This document shows positions 55,059-64,000 of a DNA stretch of 64,000 nt, piece by piece (within the stretch, counting starts at the first letter, position 1; each line of letters opens with the position of its first letter). Position numbers and translations under genes: made by a program. This stretch comes from Pseudomonas guangdongensis. Lineage in GTDB: Bacteria; Pseudomonadota; Gammaproteobacteria; Pseudomonadales; Pseudomonadaceae. The notes under the pieces are model-generated. The model was not told the origin of the DNA. It did no database searches and saw only the letters and a list, made by a program, of their open reading frames with translations. The stretch is taken from assembly GCF_900105885.1 (NCBI RefSeq), contig NZ_LT629780.1, positions 620,001 to 684,000 of the forward strand. Reading direction: 5' to 3'.

Positions 55059-56315
55059 ATGTTCAGCCGTGATTTGACCCTCGCCCGCTATGATGCCGAC
55101 CTGTTTGCCGCCATGGAGCAAGAAGCCCAGCGCCAGGAAGAGCACATCGAGCTGATCGCCTCTGAAAACTACACCAGCCCGGCGGTGATGGAAGCCCAGG
55201 GCAGCGTGCTGACCAACAAGTACGCCGAAGGCTACCCGCACAAGCGCTACTACGGCGGTTGCGAATACGTCGACATCGTCGAGCAGCTGGCCATCGACCG
55301 TGCCAAGCAGCTGTTCGGCGCCGACTACGCCAACGTCCAGCCGCACGCCGGCTCGCAGGCCAACGCCGCGGTGTTCCAGGCGCTGGTCAAGCCGGGCGAC
55401 ACCATCCTCGGCATGAGCCTGGCCCACGGCGGTCACCTGACCCACGGCGCCAGCGTCAACTTCTCCGGCAAGATCTACAACGCCGTGCAGTACGGCCTGA
55501 ACCCGGAAACCGGCCTGATCGACTACGACGAGGTCGAGCGTCTGGCCGTCGAGCACCAGCCGAAGATGATCATCGCCGGCTTCTCCGCCTACTCGCAGGT
55601 GCTGGACTTCGCCCGCTTCCGCGAAATCGCCGATAAGGTCGGTGCCTACCTGTTCGTCGACATGGCCCACGTGGCCGGCCTGGTCGCCGCCGGCGTGTAC
55701 CCGAACCCGGTGCCGTTCGCCGACGTGGTCACCACCACCACCCACAAGACCCTGCGCGGCCCGCGCGGCGGCCTGATCCTGGCCAAGGCCAACGAAGAGA
55801 TCGAGAAGAAGCTCAACTCTGCCGTGTTCCCGGGCGGCCAGGGCGGCCCGCTGATGCACGTGATCGCCGCCAAGGCCGTGTGCTTCAAGGAAGCCCTGAG
55901 CGACGAGTTCAAGGCCTACCAGCAGCAGGTGGTGAAGAACGCCCAGGCGATGGCCGAAGTGTTCGTCGAGCGCGGCTTCGACGTGGTTTCCGGCGGCACC
56001 CAGAACCACCTGTTCCTGCTGTCGCTGATCAAGCAGGACATCACCGGCAAGGACGCGGACGCCGCCCTCGGCCGCGCCTTCATCACCGTCAACAAGAACG
56101 CCGTGCCGAACGACCCGCGTTCGCCCTTCGTCACCTCCGGCCTGCGCATCGGCACCCCGGCGGTGACCACCCGCGGCTTCAAGGAAGCCGAGTGCCGCGA
56201 GCTGGCCGGCTGGATCTGCGACATCCTGCAGAACATGGGCGACGAGTCGGTGATCGACGCCGTGCGCGAGAAGGTCAAGGCCGTCTGCGCCAAGCTGCCG
56301 GTGTACGGCAACTAA
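55059..56315 (+). CDS. glyA: Serine hydroxymethyltransferase
   Basis: This 418-residue PLP enzyme converts serine and tetrahydrofolate to glycine and methylene-tetrahydrofolate. It has the N-terminal [38 protein letters not shown], the PLP lysine in [14 protein letters not shown] (about Lys229) and [15 protein letters not shown] near the C-terminus. The ATG follows GAGGACCGCC. A -10-like TAGAAT lies at 55009-55014. It is divergent from ettA and ends with its own terminator. Confidence 0.97.
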   Translation: MFSRDLTLARYDADLFAAMEQEAQRQEEHIELIASENYTSPAVMEAQGSVLTNKYAEGYPHKRYYGGCEYVDIVEQLAIDRAKQLFGADYANVQPHAGSQANAAVFQALVKPGDTILGMSLAHGGHLTHGASVNFSGKIYNAVQYGLNPETGLIDYDEVERLAVEHQPKMIIAGFSAYSQVLDFARFREIADKVGAYLFVDMAHVAGLVAAGVYPNPVPFADVVTTTTHKTLRGPRGGLILAKANEEIEKKLNSAVFPGGQGGPLMHVIAAKAVCFKEALSDEFKAYQQQVVKNAQAMAEVFVERGFDVVSGGTQNHLFLLSLIKQDITGKDADAALGRAFITVNKNAVPNDPRSPFVTSGLRIGTPAVTTRGFKEAECRELAGWICDILQNMGDESVIDAVREKVKAVCAKLPVYGN

Positions 56316-56334
56316 GCACCCGCGCTGCGCCCCC

Positions 56335-56363
56335 GAAACCCGGCTCCGGCCGGGTTTCTTTTT
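56335..56363 (+). terminator. Rho-independent terminator after glyA
   Basis: A 10-bp perfect stem GAAACCCGGC / GCCGGGTTTC with a TCCG loop is followed by five T. It lies 19 bases after the glyA stop. Confidence 0.9.
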
Positions 56364-56427
56364 GCCTGCCGGGCGGCGCGGCGACTTGGCTTATAGTTAA
56401 AACAAGATTGCAGCAGGAGTACCTCCC

Positions 56428-56796
56428 ATGTCCGCCCCATCCCACGAGCGCCGGCGCTTCCAGCGCATCCCCTTCGAGGCCGAGGTCGAGCTGCGCCAGG
56501 ATCAGGCGTGCTGGACCGTGCGCCTGCACGACCTGTCCCTCAAGGGCCTGCTGGTCAGCCGCCCGGAATCGTGGCCGGCGGCGGACGCCGCGCCGCTGCA
56601 GGCCTGCCTGCGCCTCGGCGCGGAAGTCGAGGTGCGCATGCTGGTGACCCTCGCCCACCAGAAGGATGGCCTGCTCGGCCTGCAGTGCCGGGAGATCGAC
56701 CTAGACTCGATCACCCACCTGCGCCGGCTGATCGAGCTGAACCTGGGCAGCAGCGAACTGCTCGAACGCGAGCTGGGTGCGCTGGTGCAGGGCTGA
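56428..56796 (+). CDS. mapZ: PilZ domain c-di-GMP receptor, MapZ-like
   Basis: This 122-residue single PilZ domain carries both c-di-GMP motifs: RRRFQR (R-x3-R) and DLSLKG (D-x-S-x-x-G). Its C-terminus DLDSITHLRRLIELNLGSSELLERELGALV closely matches Pseudomonas MapZ (PA4608 as I recall it), which binds the chemotaxis methyltransferase CheR when loaded with c-di-GMP and so alters chemotaxis. The position next to radA also fits. AGGAG precedes the ATG. It would link the c-di-GMP enzymes and the chemoreceptors in this window. Confidence 0.87.
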   Translation: MSAPSHERRRFQRIPFEAEVELRQDQACWTVRLHDLSLKGLLVSRPESWPAADAAPLQACLRLGAEVEVRMLVTLAHQKDGLLGLQCREIDLDSITHLRRLIELNLGSSELLERELGALVQG

Positions 56797-56805
56797 GTCC
56801 CTGCC

Positions 56806-58167
56806 TCACTCGAACAGCGCATCCAGCGCCTGCTCCAGGCGCGTCACCGCCACCACCGCAAGACCGGGCGGCGCCTCCTTGGGTGCGTTGCCCTTGGGCA
56901 CGATGGCGCGCTTGAAACCGTGCTTGGCGGCCTCCTTCAAACGCTCCTGACCGCTGGGCACCGGGCGGATCTCGCCGGACAGGCCGATCTCGCCGAACAC
57001 CAAGAGGTCGTGCGGCAGCGGCTTGTTGCGCAGGCTGGAGATCACCGCGGCCATCAGCGCCAGATCCGAGGCGGTTTCCAGCACCTTGACCCCGCCGACC
57101 ACGTTGAGGAACACGTCCTGGTCGTAGGTGGGGATGCTGCCGTGGCGGTGCAGCACGGCCAGCAGCATGGCCAGACGGTTCTGGTCGAGCCCCAGGGTCA
57201 CGCGGCGCGGGTTGGCCAGATGGCTGGTGTCGACCAGCGCCTGCACCTCTACCAGCATCGGCCGCGAGCCCTCCCAGGTGGCCATCACCACGCTGCCCGG
57301 CACTTCCTCCTGGGCGCGGGTGAGAAAGATCGCCGAGGGGTTGCTGACCTCCTTGAGGCCGCGGTCGGTCATGGCGAACACGCCCAGCTCGTTGACCGCG
57401 CCGAAGCGGTTCTTCACCGCGCGCAGCAGGCGCAGGCGACCGTCCGACTCGCCCTCGAAATACAGCACGGTGTCGACCATGTGCTCGAGCACCCTGGGGC
57501 CGGCCAGCGCGCCCTCCTTGGTGACGTGGCCGACCAGGAAGATCGCCGTGCCGCTCTGCTTGGCGAAACGCACCAGCAGCGCCGCGCTCTCGCGCACCTG
57601 GGCGACGCCGCCCGGCGCCGACTGCAGCTGCTCGGTGAAGATGGTCTGGATCGAGTCGATCACCATCACCCGCGGTTTCTCCTGGCGTGCGGTGGCGATG
57701 ATCGACTCGATGTTGGTCTCGGTCATCACCTTGAGCTTGTCCTCGGGCAGACCGAGGCGCCGCGCGCGCATCGCCACCTGCTGCTGCGACTCCTCGCCGG
57801 TGACGTACAGCGCCGGCATGCGCTCGGCGATGCGGCACAGGGTCTGCAGCAGAATGGTCGACTTGCCGATGCCCGGGTCGCCGCCGATCAGCACCACCGA
57901 GCCGTCGACCAGGCCACCGCCGAGCACGCGATCCAGCTCGCTGGAGGCGGTGGAGAAGCGCGGCGTCTCCTCGACGCTGACCTCGGCGAGGGTCTTCACG
58001 TTGGCCTGCTGGCCGGCCCAGCCACCGCGCCCGGATGGCGTCGCCGTGCCTTCCAGCACGGTTTCCACCAGGGTGTTCCAGGCTCCGCACTCGCCGCACT
58101 GGCCGGCCCATTTGGGGAAGGTGGCGCCGCACTCGCTGCAGCCATACATGCGCTTGGCCTTGGCCAT
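56806..58167 (-). CDS. radA: DNA repair protein RadA
   Basis: This 453-residue RecA-like helicase drives branch migration in recombination. It has an N-terminal zinc finger CSECGATFPKWAGQCGEC, Walker A GGDPGIGKST, Walker B VMVIDSIQT, the RadA-specific KNRFG motif (about 255) and a C-terminal Lon-like domain (GEIGLSGEIRPV). The start MAKAKRMYGC at 58167 has GGAG upstream and the usual length; the longer frame upstream is not used. It converges with the MapZ-like gene. Confidence 0.97.
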   Translation of the reverse strand: MAKAKRMYGCSECGATFPKWAGQCGECGAWNTLVETVLEGTATPSGRGGWAGQQANVKTLAEVSVEETPRFSTASSELDRVLGGGLVDGSVVLIGGDPGIGKSTILLQTLCRIAERMPALYVTGEESQQQVAMRARRLGLPEDKLKVMTETNIESIIATARQEKPRVMVIDSIQTIFTEQLQSAPGGVAQVRESAALLVRFAKQSGTAIFLVGHVTKEGALAGPRVLEHMVDTVLYFEGESDGRLRLLRAVKNRFGAVNELGVFAMTDRGLKEVSNPSAIFLTRAQEEVPGSVVMATWEGSRPMLVEVQALVDTSHLANPRRVTLGLDQNRLAMLLAVLHRHGSIPTYDQDVFLNVVGGVKVLETASDLALMAAVISSLRNKPLPHDLLVFGEIGLSGEIRPVPSGQERLKEAAKHGFKRAIVPKGNAPKEAPPGLAVVAVTRLEQALDALFE

Positions 58168-58383
58168 GACAACTCCGTCGCTGGGAAACAGGCCCCATGA
58201 TAGCGGAGCGACGGGCCTTGCCGGGGGCGCCGTGACAGGCTTGCCAACGGCTCCCGCTGCGCTGGAAAATTCCTTGTACAATCAAACAGGTACCCTCGAA
58301 GCAGGGCGCTGCGCGCCCGCCAGCGGATGACAACGCGCGCAAAACCTGCTTTCGTGCCCTATCTCCCTTTCGAGTCATCCACC

Positions 58384-59136
58384 ATGTCCGAAAATCTGCC
58401 TCCCTGCCGCGCCTGCCAAGGCGGTCCCGGTTTCGCCCAGCCACTGAGCATGGCCTTCCAGCCGATCATCGACCTGCCCAGGCGCCAGGTCTTCGCCCAC
58501 GAGGCACTGGTGCGCGGCGCTGACGGCAGCAGCGCCGGCAGCCTGCTGGAGCAGCTCGACGACGAGAACCGCTACCACTTCGACCAGCAGTGCCGGATCA
58601 AGGCAGTGGAATGGGGCGCACAGCTGGCCGTGCCGGCCCTGCTGTCGATCAACTTCATGCCCAACGCGGTCTACCGCGCGGAAACCTGCATCCGCGCGAC
58701 CCTGGAGGCCGCACGGCGCTACAACTTCCCGCTGGAGCGGATCATCTTCGAGGTCACCGAGCAGGAGCAGGTCCTCGACCTCGACCACCTGATCGGCATC
58801 CTGCGTGCCTACCGCAAGCAGGGCTTCCGCACCGCCATCGACGACTTCGGCGCCGGCTACGCCGGGCTCAACCTGCTCGCCGACTTCCAGCCGGACCTGC
58901 TCAAGCTGGACATGGCGCTGATCCGCGATATCGACCGCGACAGCGTGCGCCAGGTGCTGGTCGACGGCGTGCTGGGGATCTGCCGGCGCCTGAACATCCA
59001 GGTGATCGCCGAAGGGGTGGAAACCGTGGCGGAACTGGACACCCTGCGCGGCATGGGCGTCGAGCTATTCCAGGGTTACCTGTTCGCCAAGCCGGCCTTC
59101 CAGGCCCTGCCCGAGATCCGCTATCCGCAAGCCTGA
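58384..59136 (+). CDS. Stand-alone EAL domain phosphodiesterase
   Basis: This 250-residue protein consists almost entirely of one EAL domain and has all catalytic residues: [49 protein letters not shown] and QGYLFAKP. A short Cys pair (CRAC) lies at residues 8-11. It should hydrolyse c-di-GMP to pGpG. There is no sensory domain, so control must be by expression or partner binding. It is divergent from radA and 73 bases upstream of mscL. The frame is open to 58327, but ATG at 58384 matches the family start. Confidence 0.92.
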   Translation: MSENLPPCRACQGGPGFAQPLSMAFQPIIDLPRRQVFAHEALVRGADGSSAGSLLEQLDDENRYHFDQQCRIKAVEWGAQLAVPALLSINFMPNAVYRAETCIRATLEAARRYNFPLERIIFEVTEQEQVLDLDHLIGILRAYRKQGFRTAIDDFGAGYAGLNLLADFQPDLLKLDMALIRDIDRDSVRQVLVDGVLGICRRLNIQVIAEGVETVAELDTLRGMGVELFQGYLFAKPAFQALPEIRYPQA

Positions 59137-59209
59137 GCCGGCGCACAAGGTCCGCGCACCCGGCGGATGGCCTAGACTGCCATTCCAGCACCCCACAGGA
59201 GTTTTCCCC

Positions 59210-59623
59210 ATGAGTCTGCTCAGCGAGTTCAAAGCCTTCGCCGTCAAGGGCAACATGATCGACATGGCGGTCGGCATCATCATCGGCGCCGCCTTCGGCA
59301 AGATCGTCTCCTCGCTGGTCGGCGACGTGATCATGCCGCCGCTGGGCGTGCTGATCGGCGGGGTCGACTTCACCGACCTGGCGATCACCCTCAAGGCCGC
59401 CGAGGGCGACCTGCCGGCCGTGGTGCTGGCCTACGGCAAGTTCATCCAGTCGATCATTGACTTCGTGATCATCGCCTTCGCCATCTTCATGGGCATCAAG
59501 GTGATCAACCGCCTCAAGCGCGAGGAGGAAGCCGCTCCGGCCGCCCCGCCGGCGCCGACCAAGGATCAGGAGCTGCTGACCGAGATCCGCGACCTGCTCA
59601 AGGCCCAGCAGCGCGATCGGTGA
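59210..59623 (+). CDS. mscL: Large-conductance mechanosensitive channel MscL
   Basis: This 137-residue pentameric inner-membrane channel opens under membrane tension and protects against hypo-osmotic shock. It has the N-terminal helix [21 protein letters not shown], first membrane segment (about 15-45), second segment (about 75-100, [20 protein letters not shown]) and a C-terminal charged helix ([12 protein letters not shown]). The ribosome-binding site is AGGAG. It ends 6 bases before the convergent fpr gene. Confidence 0.97.
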   Translation: MSLLSEFKAFAVKGNMIDMAVGIIIGAAFGKIVSSLVGDVIMPPLGVLIGGVDFTDLAITLKAAEGDLPAVVLAYGKFIQSIIDFVIIAFAIFMGIKVINRLKREEEAAPAAPPAPTKDQELLTEIRDLLKAQQRDR

Positions 59624-59629
59624 CCCCGG

Positions 59630-60406
59630 CTACCAGTAGTTCTCCACCGCCAGCTGCCCCGGCCGGCGGCTGAGGCTGAGCTGCAGGCCGCGCGCCCTGA
59701 GGCGAGCATGCAGCGCCTCGACCATCTCCGGGTTGCCGCAGAGCATCAGCCGCGAGTGCTCGGGACTGATCGCCAGGCCAGCGGCGCGCTCCAGCTCGCC
59801 GCTGTCGAGCAGCGCGGTGAGCCGCGCGTGCAGGCAGCCCGGCAGCGCCTCGCGGGTCACCACCGGCAGGTAGACCAGCTTGTCCGCCACCCCCTCCAGC
59901 CAGTCGCGCCGCGCCAGCTCGGCGATCAGCGGCTGATAGGCCAGCTCGGCGCCGCTGCGCGCGCTGTAGGCCAGCACGATGCGCTCGAAGCGCTGCCAGA
60001 CCTCCAGGTCCTGGAGGATCGACAGGAACGGCGCCACCCCGGTGCCGCTGGCCAGCAGCCACAGGTCGCGGCCGTCGGGGAAGCGGTCGAGGGTCAGGTA
60101 ACCGTAGGCCTGGCGCTCCACCAGCAACTCGTCGCCGGGACCGAGACGCTTCAGCTCGCTGGTGAACTCGCCGTCCGGCACCTCGATGGAGAAGAATTCG
60201 AGCAGTTCGTCATGGGGCGCCGAAACCATCGAGTAGGCGCGCCAGACGATGCAGCCGCTGGGCTTGCGCACGCCGAGGCGGGCGAACTGCCCGGCGCGGA
60301 ACCGAAAGCCCGGATCGCGCGTGCAGCGCAGGCTGAACAGGCTCGGCGACCAGCGCCAGACCTCCAGCACGCGCTGGCGGGTGAACTTCTCCTCGCTGAC
60401 CGTCAT
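59630..60406 (-). CDS. fpr: Ferredoxin--NADP(+) reductase
   Basis: This 258-residue flavoprotein exchanges electrons between NADPH and ferredoxin or flavodoxin. It has the FAD-binding RAYSMVSAP and GDELLVERQAYGYLTLD, the NADP motif ASGTGVAPFLS, and the C-terminal VENYW of bacterial class II reductases. It lies between mscL and rlmG with the same order as in other pseudomonads, and is divergent from rlmG. Confidence 0.96.
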   Translation of the reverse strand: MTVSEEKFTRQRVLEVWRWSPSLFSLRCTRDPGFRFRAGQFARLGVRKPSGCIVWRAYSMVSAPHDELLEFFSIEVPDGEFTSELKRLGPGDELLVERQAYGYLTLDRFPDGRDLWLLASGTGVAPFLSILQDLEVWQRFERIVLAYSARSGAELAYQPLIAELARRDWLEGVADKLVYLPVVTREALPGCLHARLTALLDSGELERAAGLAISPEHSRLMLCGNPEMVEALHARLRARGLQLSLSRRPGQLAVENYW

Positions 60407-60470
60407 ACTCGCCTCCTTAGACTGCCGCCGGCGCGGCAGGCCTCCTTCATATAGCGCAAATCACCCGCCC

Positions 60471-61598
60471 ATGTCCCTGTTCATCTCCCCCTTCGCCCAA
60501 CTCGACCTGCTGCGCCAGCCCGAGCAGCGCCACGACCCGCTGCAGGCCTTCGACGCCGCCGACGAGTACCTGCTCGCCCACCTGCACGAACAGGGCCTGG
60601 GCGCCGGGCGCCGCGTGCTGCTGCTCAACGACGGCTTCGGCGCCCTGGCCTGCGCGCTGGCCGGCCACGCCGAGGTGACCAGCAGCGGCGACTCCTTCCT
60701 CGGCGCCCTGGCGCTGCACAAGAACCTCGCCCGCAACGGCCTGGCGCCGGCGGCGGTGCGCTTCGTGTCGGCCAGCGAGACGCCGCAGGGGCCCTTCGAC
60801 GTGGTGCTGATCCGCGTGCCCAAGACCCTGGCGCTGCTGGAGGAGCAACTGACCCGCCTGCACGGCCAGCTCGCCCCCGGCGCCCAGGTGGTGGCCGCCG
60901 CGATGGTCAAGCACCTGCCGCGCGCCGCCGGCGACCTGCTGGAGCAGTATGTCGGCCCGGTGCAGGCCTCGCTGGCGGTGAAGAAGGCGCGCCTCTTGCT
61001 GTGCAGCCCCGAGGCGCGCCCGGCGCCGCGCTCGCCCTACCCGAGCCGCTACCGCCTGGACGATCCGCGCCTCGAATTGCTCAACCACGCCAACCTGTTC
61101 TGCCGCGAAGGGCTGGACATCGGCACCCGCGCCTTCCTCCCGCACCTGCCGCGCGGCCTCGGCCGCGCGCGGGTCGCCGACCTGGGCTGCGGCAACGGCG
61201 TGCTGGGCATCGTCAGCGCACTGGCCAACCCCGAGGCCGAATACACCTTGGTGGACGAGTCGTTCATGGCAGTGCAGTCGGCCGCCGCGAACTGGCGCGC
61301 CGCCCTCGGCGAGCGGCCGGTGGAGGTGCGCGCCGCCGACGGCCTGGCCGGCCAGCCGCCGGCCTCGTTGGATCTGGTGCTGTGCAACCCGCCGTTCCAC
61401 CAGCAGCAGGTGGTCGGCGACTTCCTCGCCTGGCGCATGTTCCAGCAGGCCCACGCGGCGCTGGCCCATGGCGGCGAGCTGTGGATCGTCGGCAACCGCC
61501 ACCTCGGCTACCACGCCAAGCTCAAGCGGCTGTTCCGCGAGGTCAGCCAGGTCGGCGCCACGCCCAAGTTCGTCATCCTGCGCGCGCGCAAGGGCTGA
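60471..61598 (+). CDS. rlmG: 23S rRNA (guanine(1835)-N(2))-methyltransferase RlmG
   Basis: This 375-residue class I methyltransferase modifies G1835 in 23S rRNA. Its N-terminal half (about 1-190) is the degenerate MTase copy seen in RlmG/RsmC, and the C-terminal half has the SAM motif VADLGCGNGVLGI (about 237-249) and the catalytic CNPPFH (about 305). The start MSLFISPFAQLDL at 60471 is chosen over the longer open frame, which overlaps fpr. RsmC is a relative, but the N-terminal half and length fit RlmG better. Confidence 0.93.
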   Translation: MSLFISPFAQLDLLRQPEQRHDPLQAFDAADEYLLAHLHEQGLGAGRRVLLLNDGFGALACALAGHAEVTSSGDSFLGALALHKNLARNGLAPAAVRFVSASETPQGPFDVVLIRVPKTLALLEEQLTRLHGQLAPGAQVVAAAMVKHLPRAAGDLLEQYVGPVQASLAVKKARLLLCSPEARPAPRSPYPSRYRLDDPRLELLNHANLFCREGLDIGTRAFLPHLPRGLGRARVADLGCGNGVLGIVSALANPEAEYTLVDESFMAVQSAAANWRAALGERPVEVRAADGLAGQPPASLDLVLCNPPFHQQQVVGDFLAWRMFQQAHAALAHGGELWIVGNRHLGYHAKLKRLFREVSQVGATPKFVILRARKG

Positions 61599-61696
61599 GC
61601 CGCGAGTCCCCGCAGCGCGGCGAACGCGCAGCGGCCTCCGGCCGCTGGGAGCCGGGGCCGGAGCCGTGATGTGCTTGCGCTAGGTTACGGAGGGAG

Positions 61697-62164
61697 TCAG
61701 TGCGCCGACGGCCAGGGCAGGATCGGGATGGCGGTCACCGCGTTCTGCGGGCTGCCTTCGATCAGGCGGTCGCTGTAGACCAGATAGACCAGGGTATTGC
61801 GCGTGCGGTCGAAGAAGCGCACCACCTGCATGGTCTTGAACACCAGCGAGGTGCGTTCCTTGAACACCTCCTCGCCTTCTTTCAGCGCTTCGCGGAAACG
61901 GATCGGGCCGACCTGACGGCAGGCGATGGACGCCTCGGCGCGGTCCTCGGCCAGCCCAAGGCCGCCCTTGATGCCGCCGGTCTTGGCCCGCGACAGGTAG
62001 CAGGTCACCCCCTCCACCTTGGGGTCGTCGAAGGCCTCGACGACGATCTTGTGGTCGGGGCCGAGCAGCTTGAATACCGTGGAGACCTCGCCGACGGTCT
62101 CGGCCTGCACCGTGCCGGCAGCCAGGGCCAGCGCGACGACCAGACCGCGCAGGGCGGGCCTCAT
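61697..62164 (-). CDS. creA: CreA family protein
   Basis: This 155-residue exported protein has a signal peptide ([21 protein letters not shown]) and then [41 protein letters not shown] and [28 protein letters not shown], all CreA-family hallmarks. The family is widespread and its function is unknown. Its ATG overlaps the proB stop by 4 bases (ATGA), so the two are probably co-transcribed. Confidence 0.9.
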   Translation of the reverse strand: MRPALRGLVVALALAAGTVQAETVGEVSTVFKLLGPDHKIVVEAFDDPKVEGVTCYLSRAKTGGIKGGLGLAEDRAEASIACRQVGPIRFREALKEGEEVFKERTSLVFKTMQVVRFFDRTRNTLVYLVYSDRLIEGSPQNAVTAIPILPWPSAH

Positions 62165-63279
62165 ACCAGCACCAGATTGTCGCGGTGCACCAGCTCCGGC
62201 TCGTCGATGTAGCCGAGCTCCTGCTCGATGGCTTCGGTGCTCAGGCCGATGATCCGCTGGGCGTCGGCGGCGCTGTAGTTGACCAGCCCGCGGGCCACCT
62301 CGCGACCGTCCGGTCCGAGGCAGACCACCATCTCGCCGCGGCGGAAGTTGCCTTCCACCGCGGTGACGCCGACCGGCAACAGGCTCTTGCGCTGTTCGAG
62401 CAGGGCGCGCACCGCGCCGGCGTCGAGGCTCAGGGTGCCGCGCATCTGCAGGTGGCCGGCCAGCCACTGCTTGCGCGCGGCGTAACGGCTGCGCTCGGGG
62501 GTCAGCAGGGTGCCGAGGCGCTCGCTGCCCTTGAGGCGGTCGAGCACGCGCTCGATGCGCCCGCCGACGATGATGGTGTTGGCCCCGGAGCGGGCCGCCA
62601 GGCGCGCGGCGCGCAGCTTGGTCTGCATGCCGCCGCGACCGAGGGCACCGCCGGTGCCGCCGGCCACCGCGTCGAGCGACGGATCGTCGGCACGGGCCTC
62701 GAAGATCAGCTGGGCATCGGGGTTGTGCCGCGGATCGGCGTCGAACATGCCGTCGCGGTCGGTGAGGATCACCAGCAGGTCGGCCTCCACCAGGTTGGCG
62801 ACCAGCGCGGCCAGGGTATCGTTGTCGCCGAAGCGGATCTCGTCGGTGACCACGGTGTCGTTCTCGTTGATCACCGGGATCACGCCGAGGTCGACCAGGG
62901 TGCGCAGGGTGCTGCGCGCGTTGAGGTAGCGTTTGCGGTCGGAGAGGTCGTCGTGGGTCAGCAGCACCTGGGCGGTCTGCAGGCCGTGCTCGGCGAAGCT
63001 GGACTCCCAGGCCTGCACCAGACCCATCTGGCCGACCGCAGCTGCGGCCTGCAGCTCGTGGATGGTACCCGGACGCTCGCTCCAGCCCAGCCGGCTCATG
63101 CCGGCGGCCACCGCGCCGGAGGACACCAGCACCAGTTCGACGCCGGCGCGGCGCAGTGCCACCATCTGCTCCACCCACACGGCCATGGCGCCGCGGTCGA
63201 GCCCGCGGCCGTCGGCAGTCAGCAGCGCACTGCCGATCTTCACCACCCAGCGGCGGGCCTTGCTCACCTTCTCACGCAT
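62161..63279 (-). CDS. proB: Glutamate 5-kinase
   Basis: This 372-residue enzyme catalyses the first step of proline synthesis. It has the N-terminal [42 protein letters not shown] and [16 protein letters not shown], with a C-terminal PUA domain (about 275-370). The ATG at 63279 gives the standard length; a TTG nine bases earlier in frame is not needed. It lies directly downstream of obgE, the typical rpmA-obgE-proB order. Confidence 0.97.
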   Translation of the reverse strand: MREKVSKARRWVVKIGSALLTADGRGLDRGAMAVWVEQMVALRRAGVELVLVSSGAVAAGMSRLGWSERPGTIHELQAAAAVGQMGLVQAWESSFAEHGLQTAQVLLTHDDLSDRKRYLNARSTLRTLVDLGVIPVINENDTVVTDEIRFGDNDTLAALVANLVEADLLVILTDRDGMFDADPRHNPDAQLIFEARADDPSLDAVAGGTGGALGRGGMQTKLRAARLAARSGANTIIVGGRIERVLDRLKGSERLGTLLTPERSRYAARKQWLAGHLQMRGTLSLDAGAVRALLEQRKSLLPVGVTAVEGNFRRGEMVVCLGPDGREVARGLVNYSAADAQRIIGLSTEAIEQELGYIDEPELVHRDNLVLV

Positions 63280-63401
63280 GTTCTGCAACCTTGCAATAGG
63301 GTTTGGGGCGCAGGGCGACCCTGCGCCGGTCGAACCTCACAACCTGTCCCGCTCCCGCCCGTGCGGCCATGCTGCATGGCCGCGCGAGCGTGCCGCCGGC
63401 C

Positions 63402-64000
63402 TCAGCGGACGTAGAAGATCTCCGGGCCGTCGCCGTCGTCATCCTCGTCGTCGAGGTCGTCGTCCTCGTCTTCCAGCGCATCGGCGCTCTTCACCCCGGC
63501 ACGGCGCAGGGCACGGGCATCGTCCAGCTCCTGCAGACGGGCGCGGGCCTCGTCCTCGATGCGCTGGTCGAGCTCGGCGATCGCCTCGGCGAAGGCCGGC
63601 TCCTCGGCGATGCGCAGGCTGCGCTCGTCGATGTAGTTCATGATGTCGCCGCACAGCTTGTCGGTGCCTTCGCGCTCCAGGGCGGAGATCACGTAGACCG
63701 GACCTTTCCAGTCCAGGCGCTCGATCACCTGGCGCATGCGCGCCTCGCGCTCCTCGTCGAGCAGCTGGTCGGCCTTGTTGAGCACCAGCCAGCGGTCGCG
63801 CTGGGTCAGCGCCGGGCTGAAGCGGGCCAGCTCGCGGACGATGGCCTCGGCGGCGTCGGCCGGATCGGAGTCGTCCAGCGGCGCCAGATCGACGAGGTGC
63901 AGCAGCAGGCGGGTGCGCGCCAGGTGCTTGAGGAAGCGGATGCCGAGACCGGCGCCTTCGGAGGCGCCCTCGATCAAGCCGGGAATGTCGGCGATCACGA
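63402..64000 (-). CDS. obgE: GTPase ObgE/CgtA, C-terminal part
   Basis: The gene runs off the right edge; about 199 C-terminal residues are visible. The GTPase motifs seen are switch [22 protein letters not shown] (G4) and SALE (G5). The C-terminus is a highly acidic tail ([14 protein letters not shown]) ending PEIFYVR. ObgE acts in late 50S ribosome assembly and stress control. The G1 motif and the glycine-rich Obg fold would lie outside the window. Confidence 0.95.
   Translation of the reverse strand, partial: VIADIPGLIEGASEGAGLGIRFLKHLARTRLLLHLVDLAPLDDSDPADAAEAIVRELARFSPALTQRDRWLVLNKADQLLDEEREARMRQVIERLDWKGPVYVISALEREGTDKLCGDIMNYIDERSLRIAEEPAFAEAIAELDQRIEDEARARLQELDDARALRRAGVKSADALEDEDDDLDDEDDDGDGPEIFYVR

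Overview
This 64 kb window is GC-rich chromosomal DNA that reads as a Pseudomonas-type gammaproteobacterium (family Pseudomonadaceae). The evidence is gene content and order: trmL, secB, grxC, rhodanese, gpmI, envC, ctpA; then hisF-hisA-DUF2164-hisH-hisB, panZ-like, asmA, mutY, yggX, tRNA-Phe; then ettA, glyA, a MapZ-like PilZ protein with radA, mscL, fpr, rlmG; and creA, proB, obgE at the right edge. These are familiar pseudomonad blocks, separated here by accessory DNA. No species is claimed.

Layout. 1-3.8 kb: the end of a TRAP transporter operon (binding protein cut by the window edge, small and large permeases with a 4-base overlap), a Bcr/CflA efflux pump, and a candidate small RNA with a sigma-54-like promoter. 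3.9-21 kb: a complete-looking mannose-sensitive haemagglutinin (MSHA) type IV pilus cluster on the minus strand, mshI-I2-J-K-L-M-N-E-G-B-A-A'-A''-C-D-O-P-Q. Most junctions overlap by 1-4 bases, so it is probably one long transcript. Three MshA-like pilins lie in tandem, and mshH and mshF are absent. 21-27 kb: housekeeping genes for tRNA modification, export, redox, glycolysis and cell separation. 27.3-30 kb: mobile debris, namely a frameshifted tnpB pseudogene back to back with an IS607-type unit whose recombinase is truncated but whose TnpB nuclease is intact. 30-37.6 kb: histidine biosynthesis and conserved genes, then a tandem pair of identical tRNA-Phe genes. 38-53 kb: a signalling island with three GGDEF-EAL proteins, two chemotaxis transducers, a DksA/TraR-type zinc-finger protein, a PleD-like diguanylate cyclase with I-site, and an intact IS630 element with TA target duplication. 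53-64 kb: core genes, plus a PilZ protein and a stand-alone EAL phosphodiesterase.

The linking theme is cyclic di-GMP. The window encodes one clear cyclase (PleD-like), one bifunctional-looking GGDEF-EAL protein, two proteins likely to act as phosphodiesterases (degenerate GGDEF, intact EAL), one stand-alone EAL protein, and two receptors: the N-terminal domain of the MshE pilus ATPase and the MapZ-like PilZ protein. Two chemoreceptors lie among them. A reasonable inference is that local c-di-GMP controls MSHA pilus extension and chemotaxis output. The most unusual leads are the three-pilin array, a nine-base C tract inside mshO, the intact TnpB left with a broken transposase, the back-to-back IS remnants, and the unassigned small RNA candidate.
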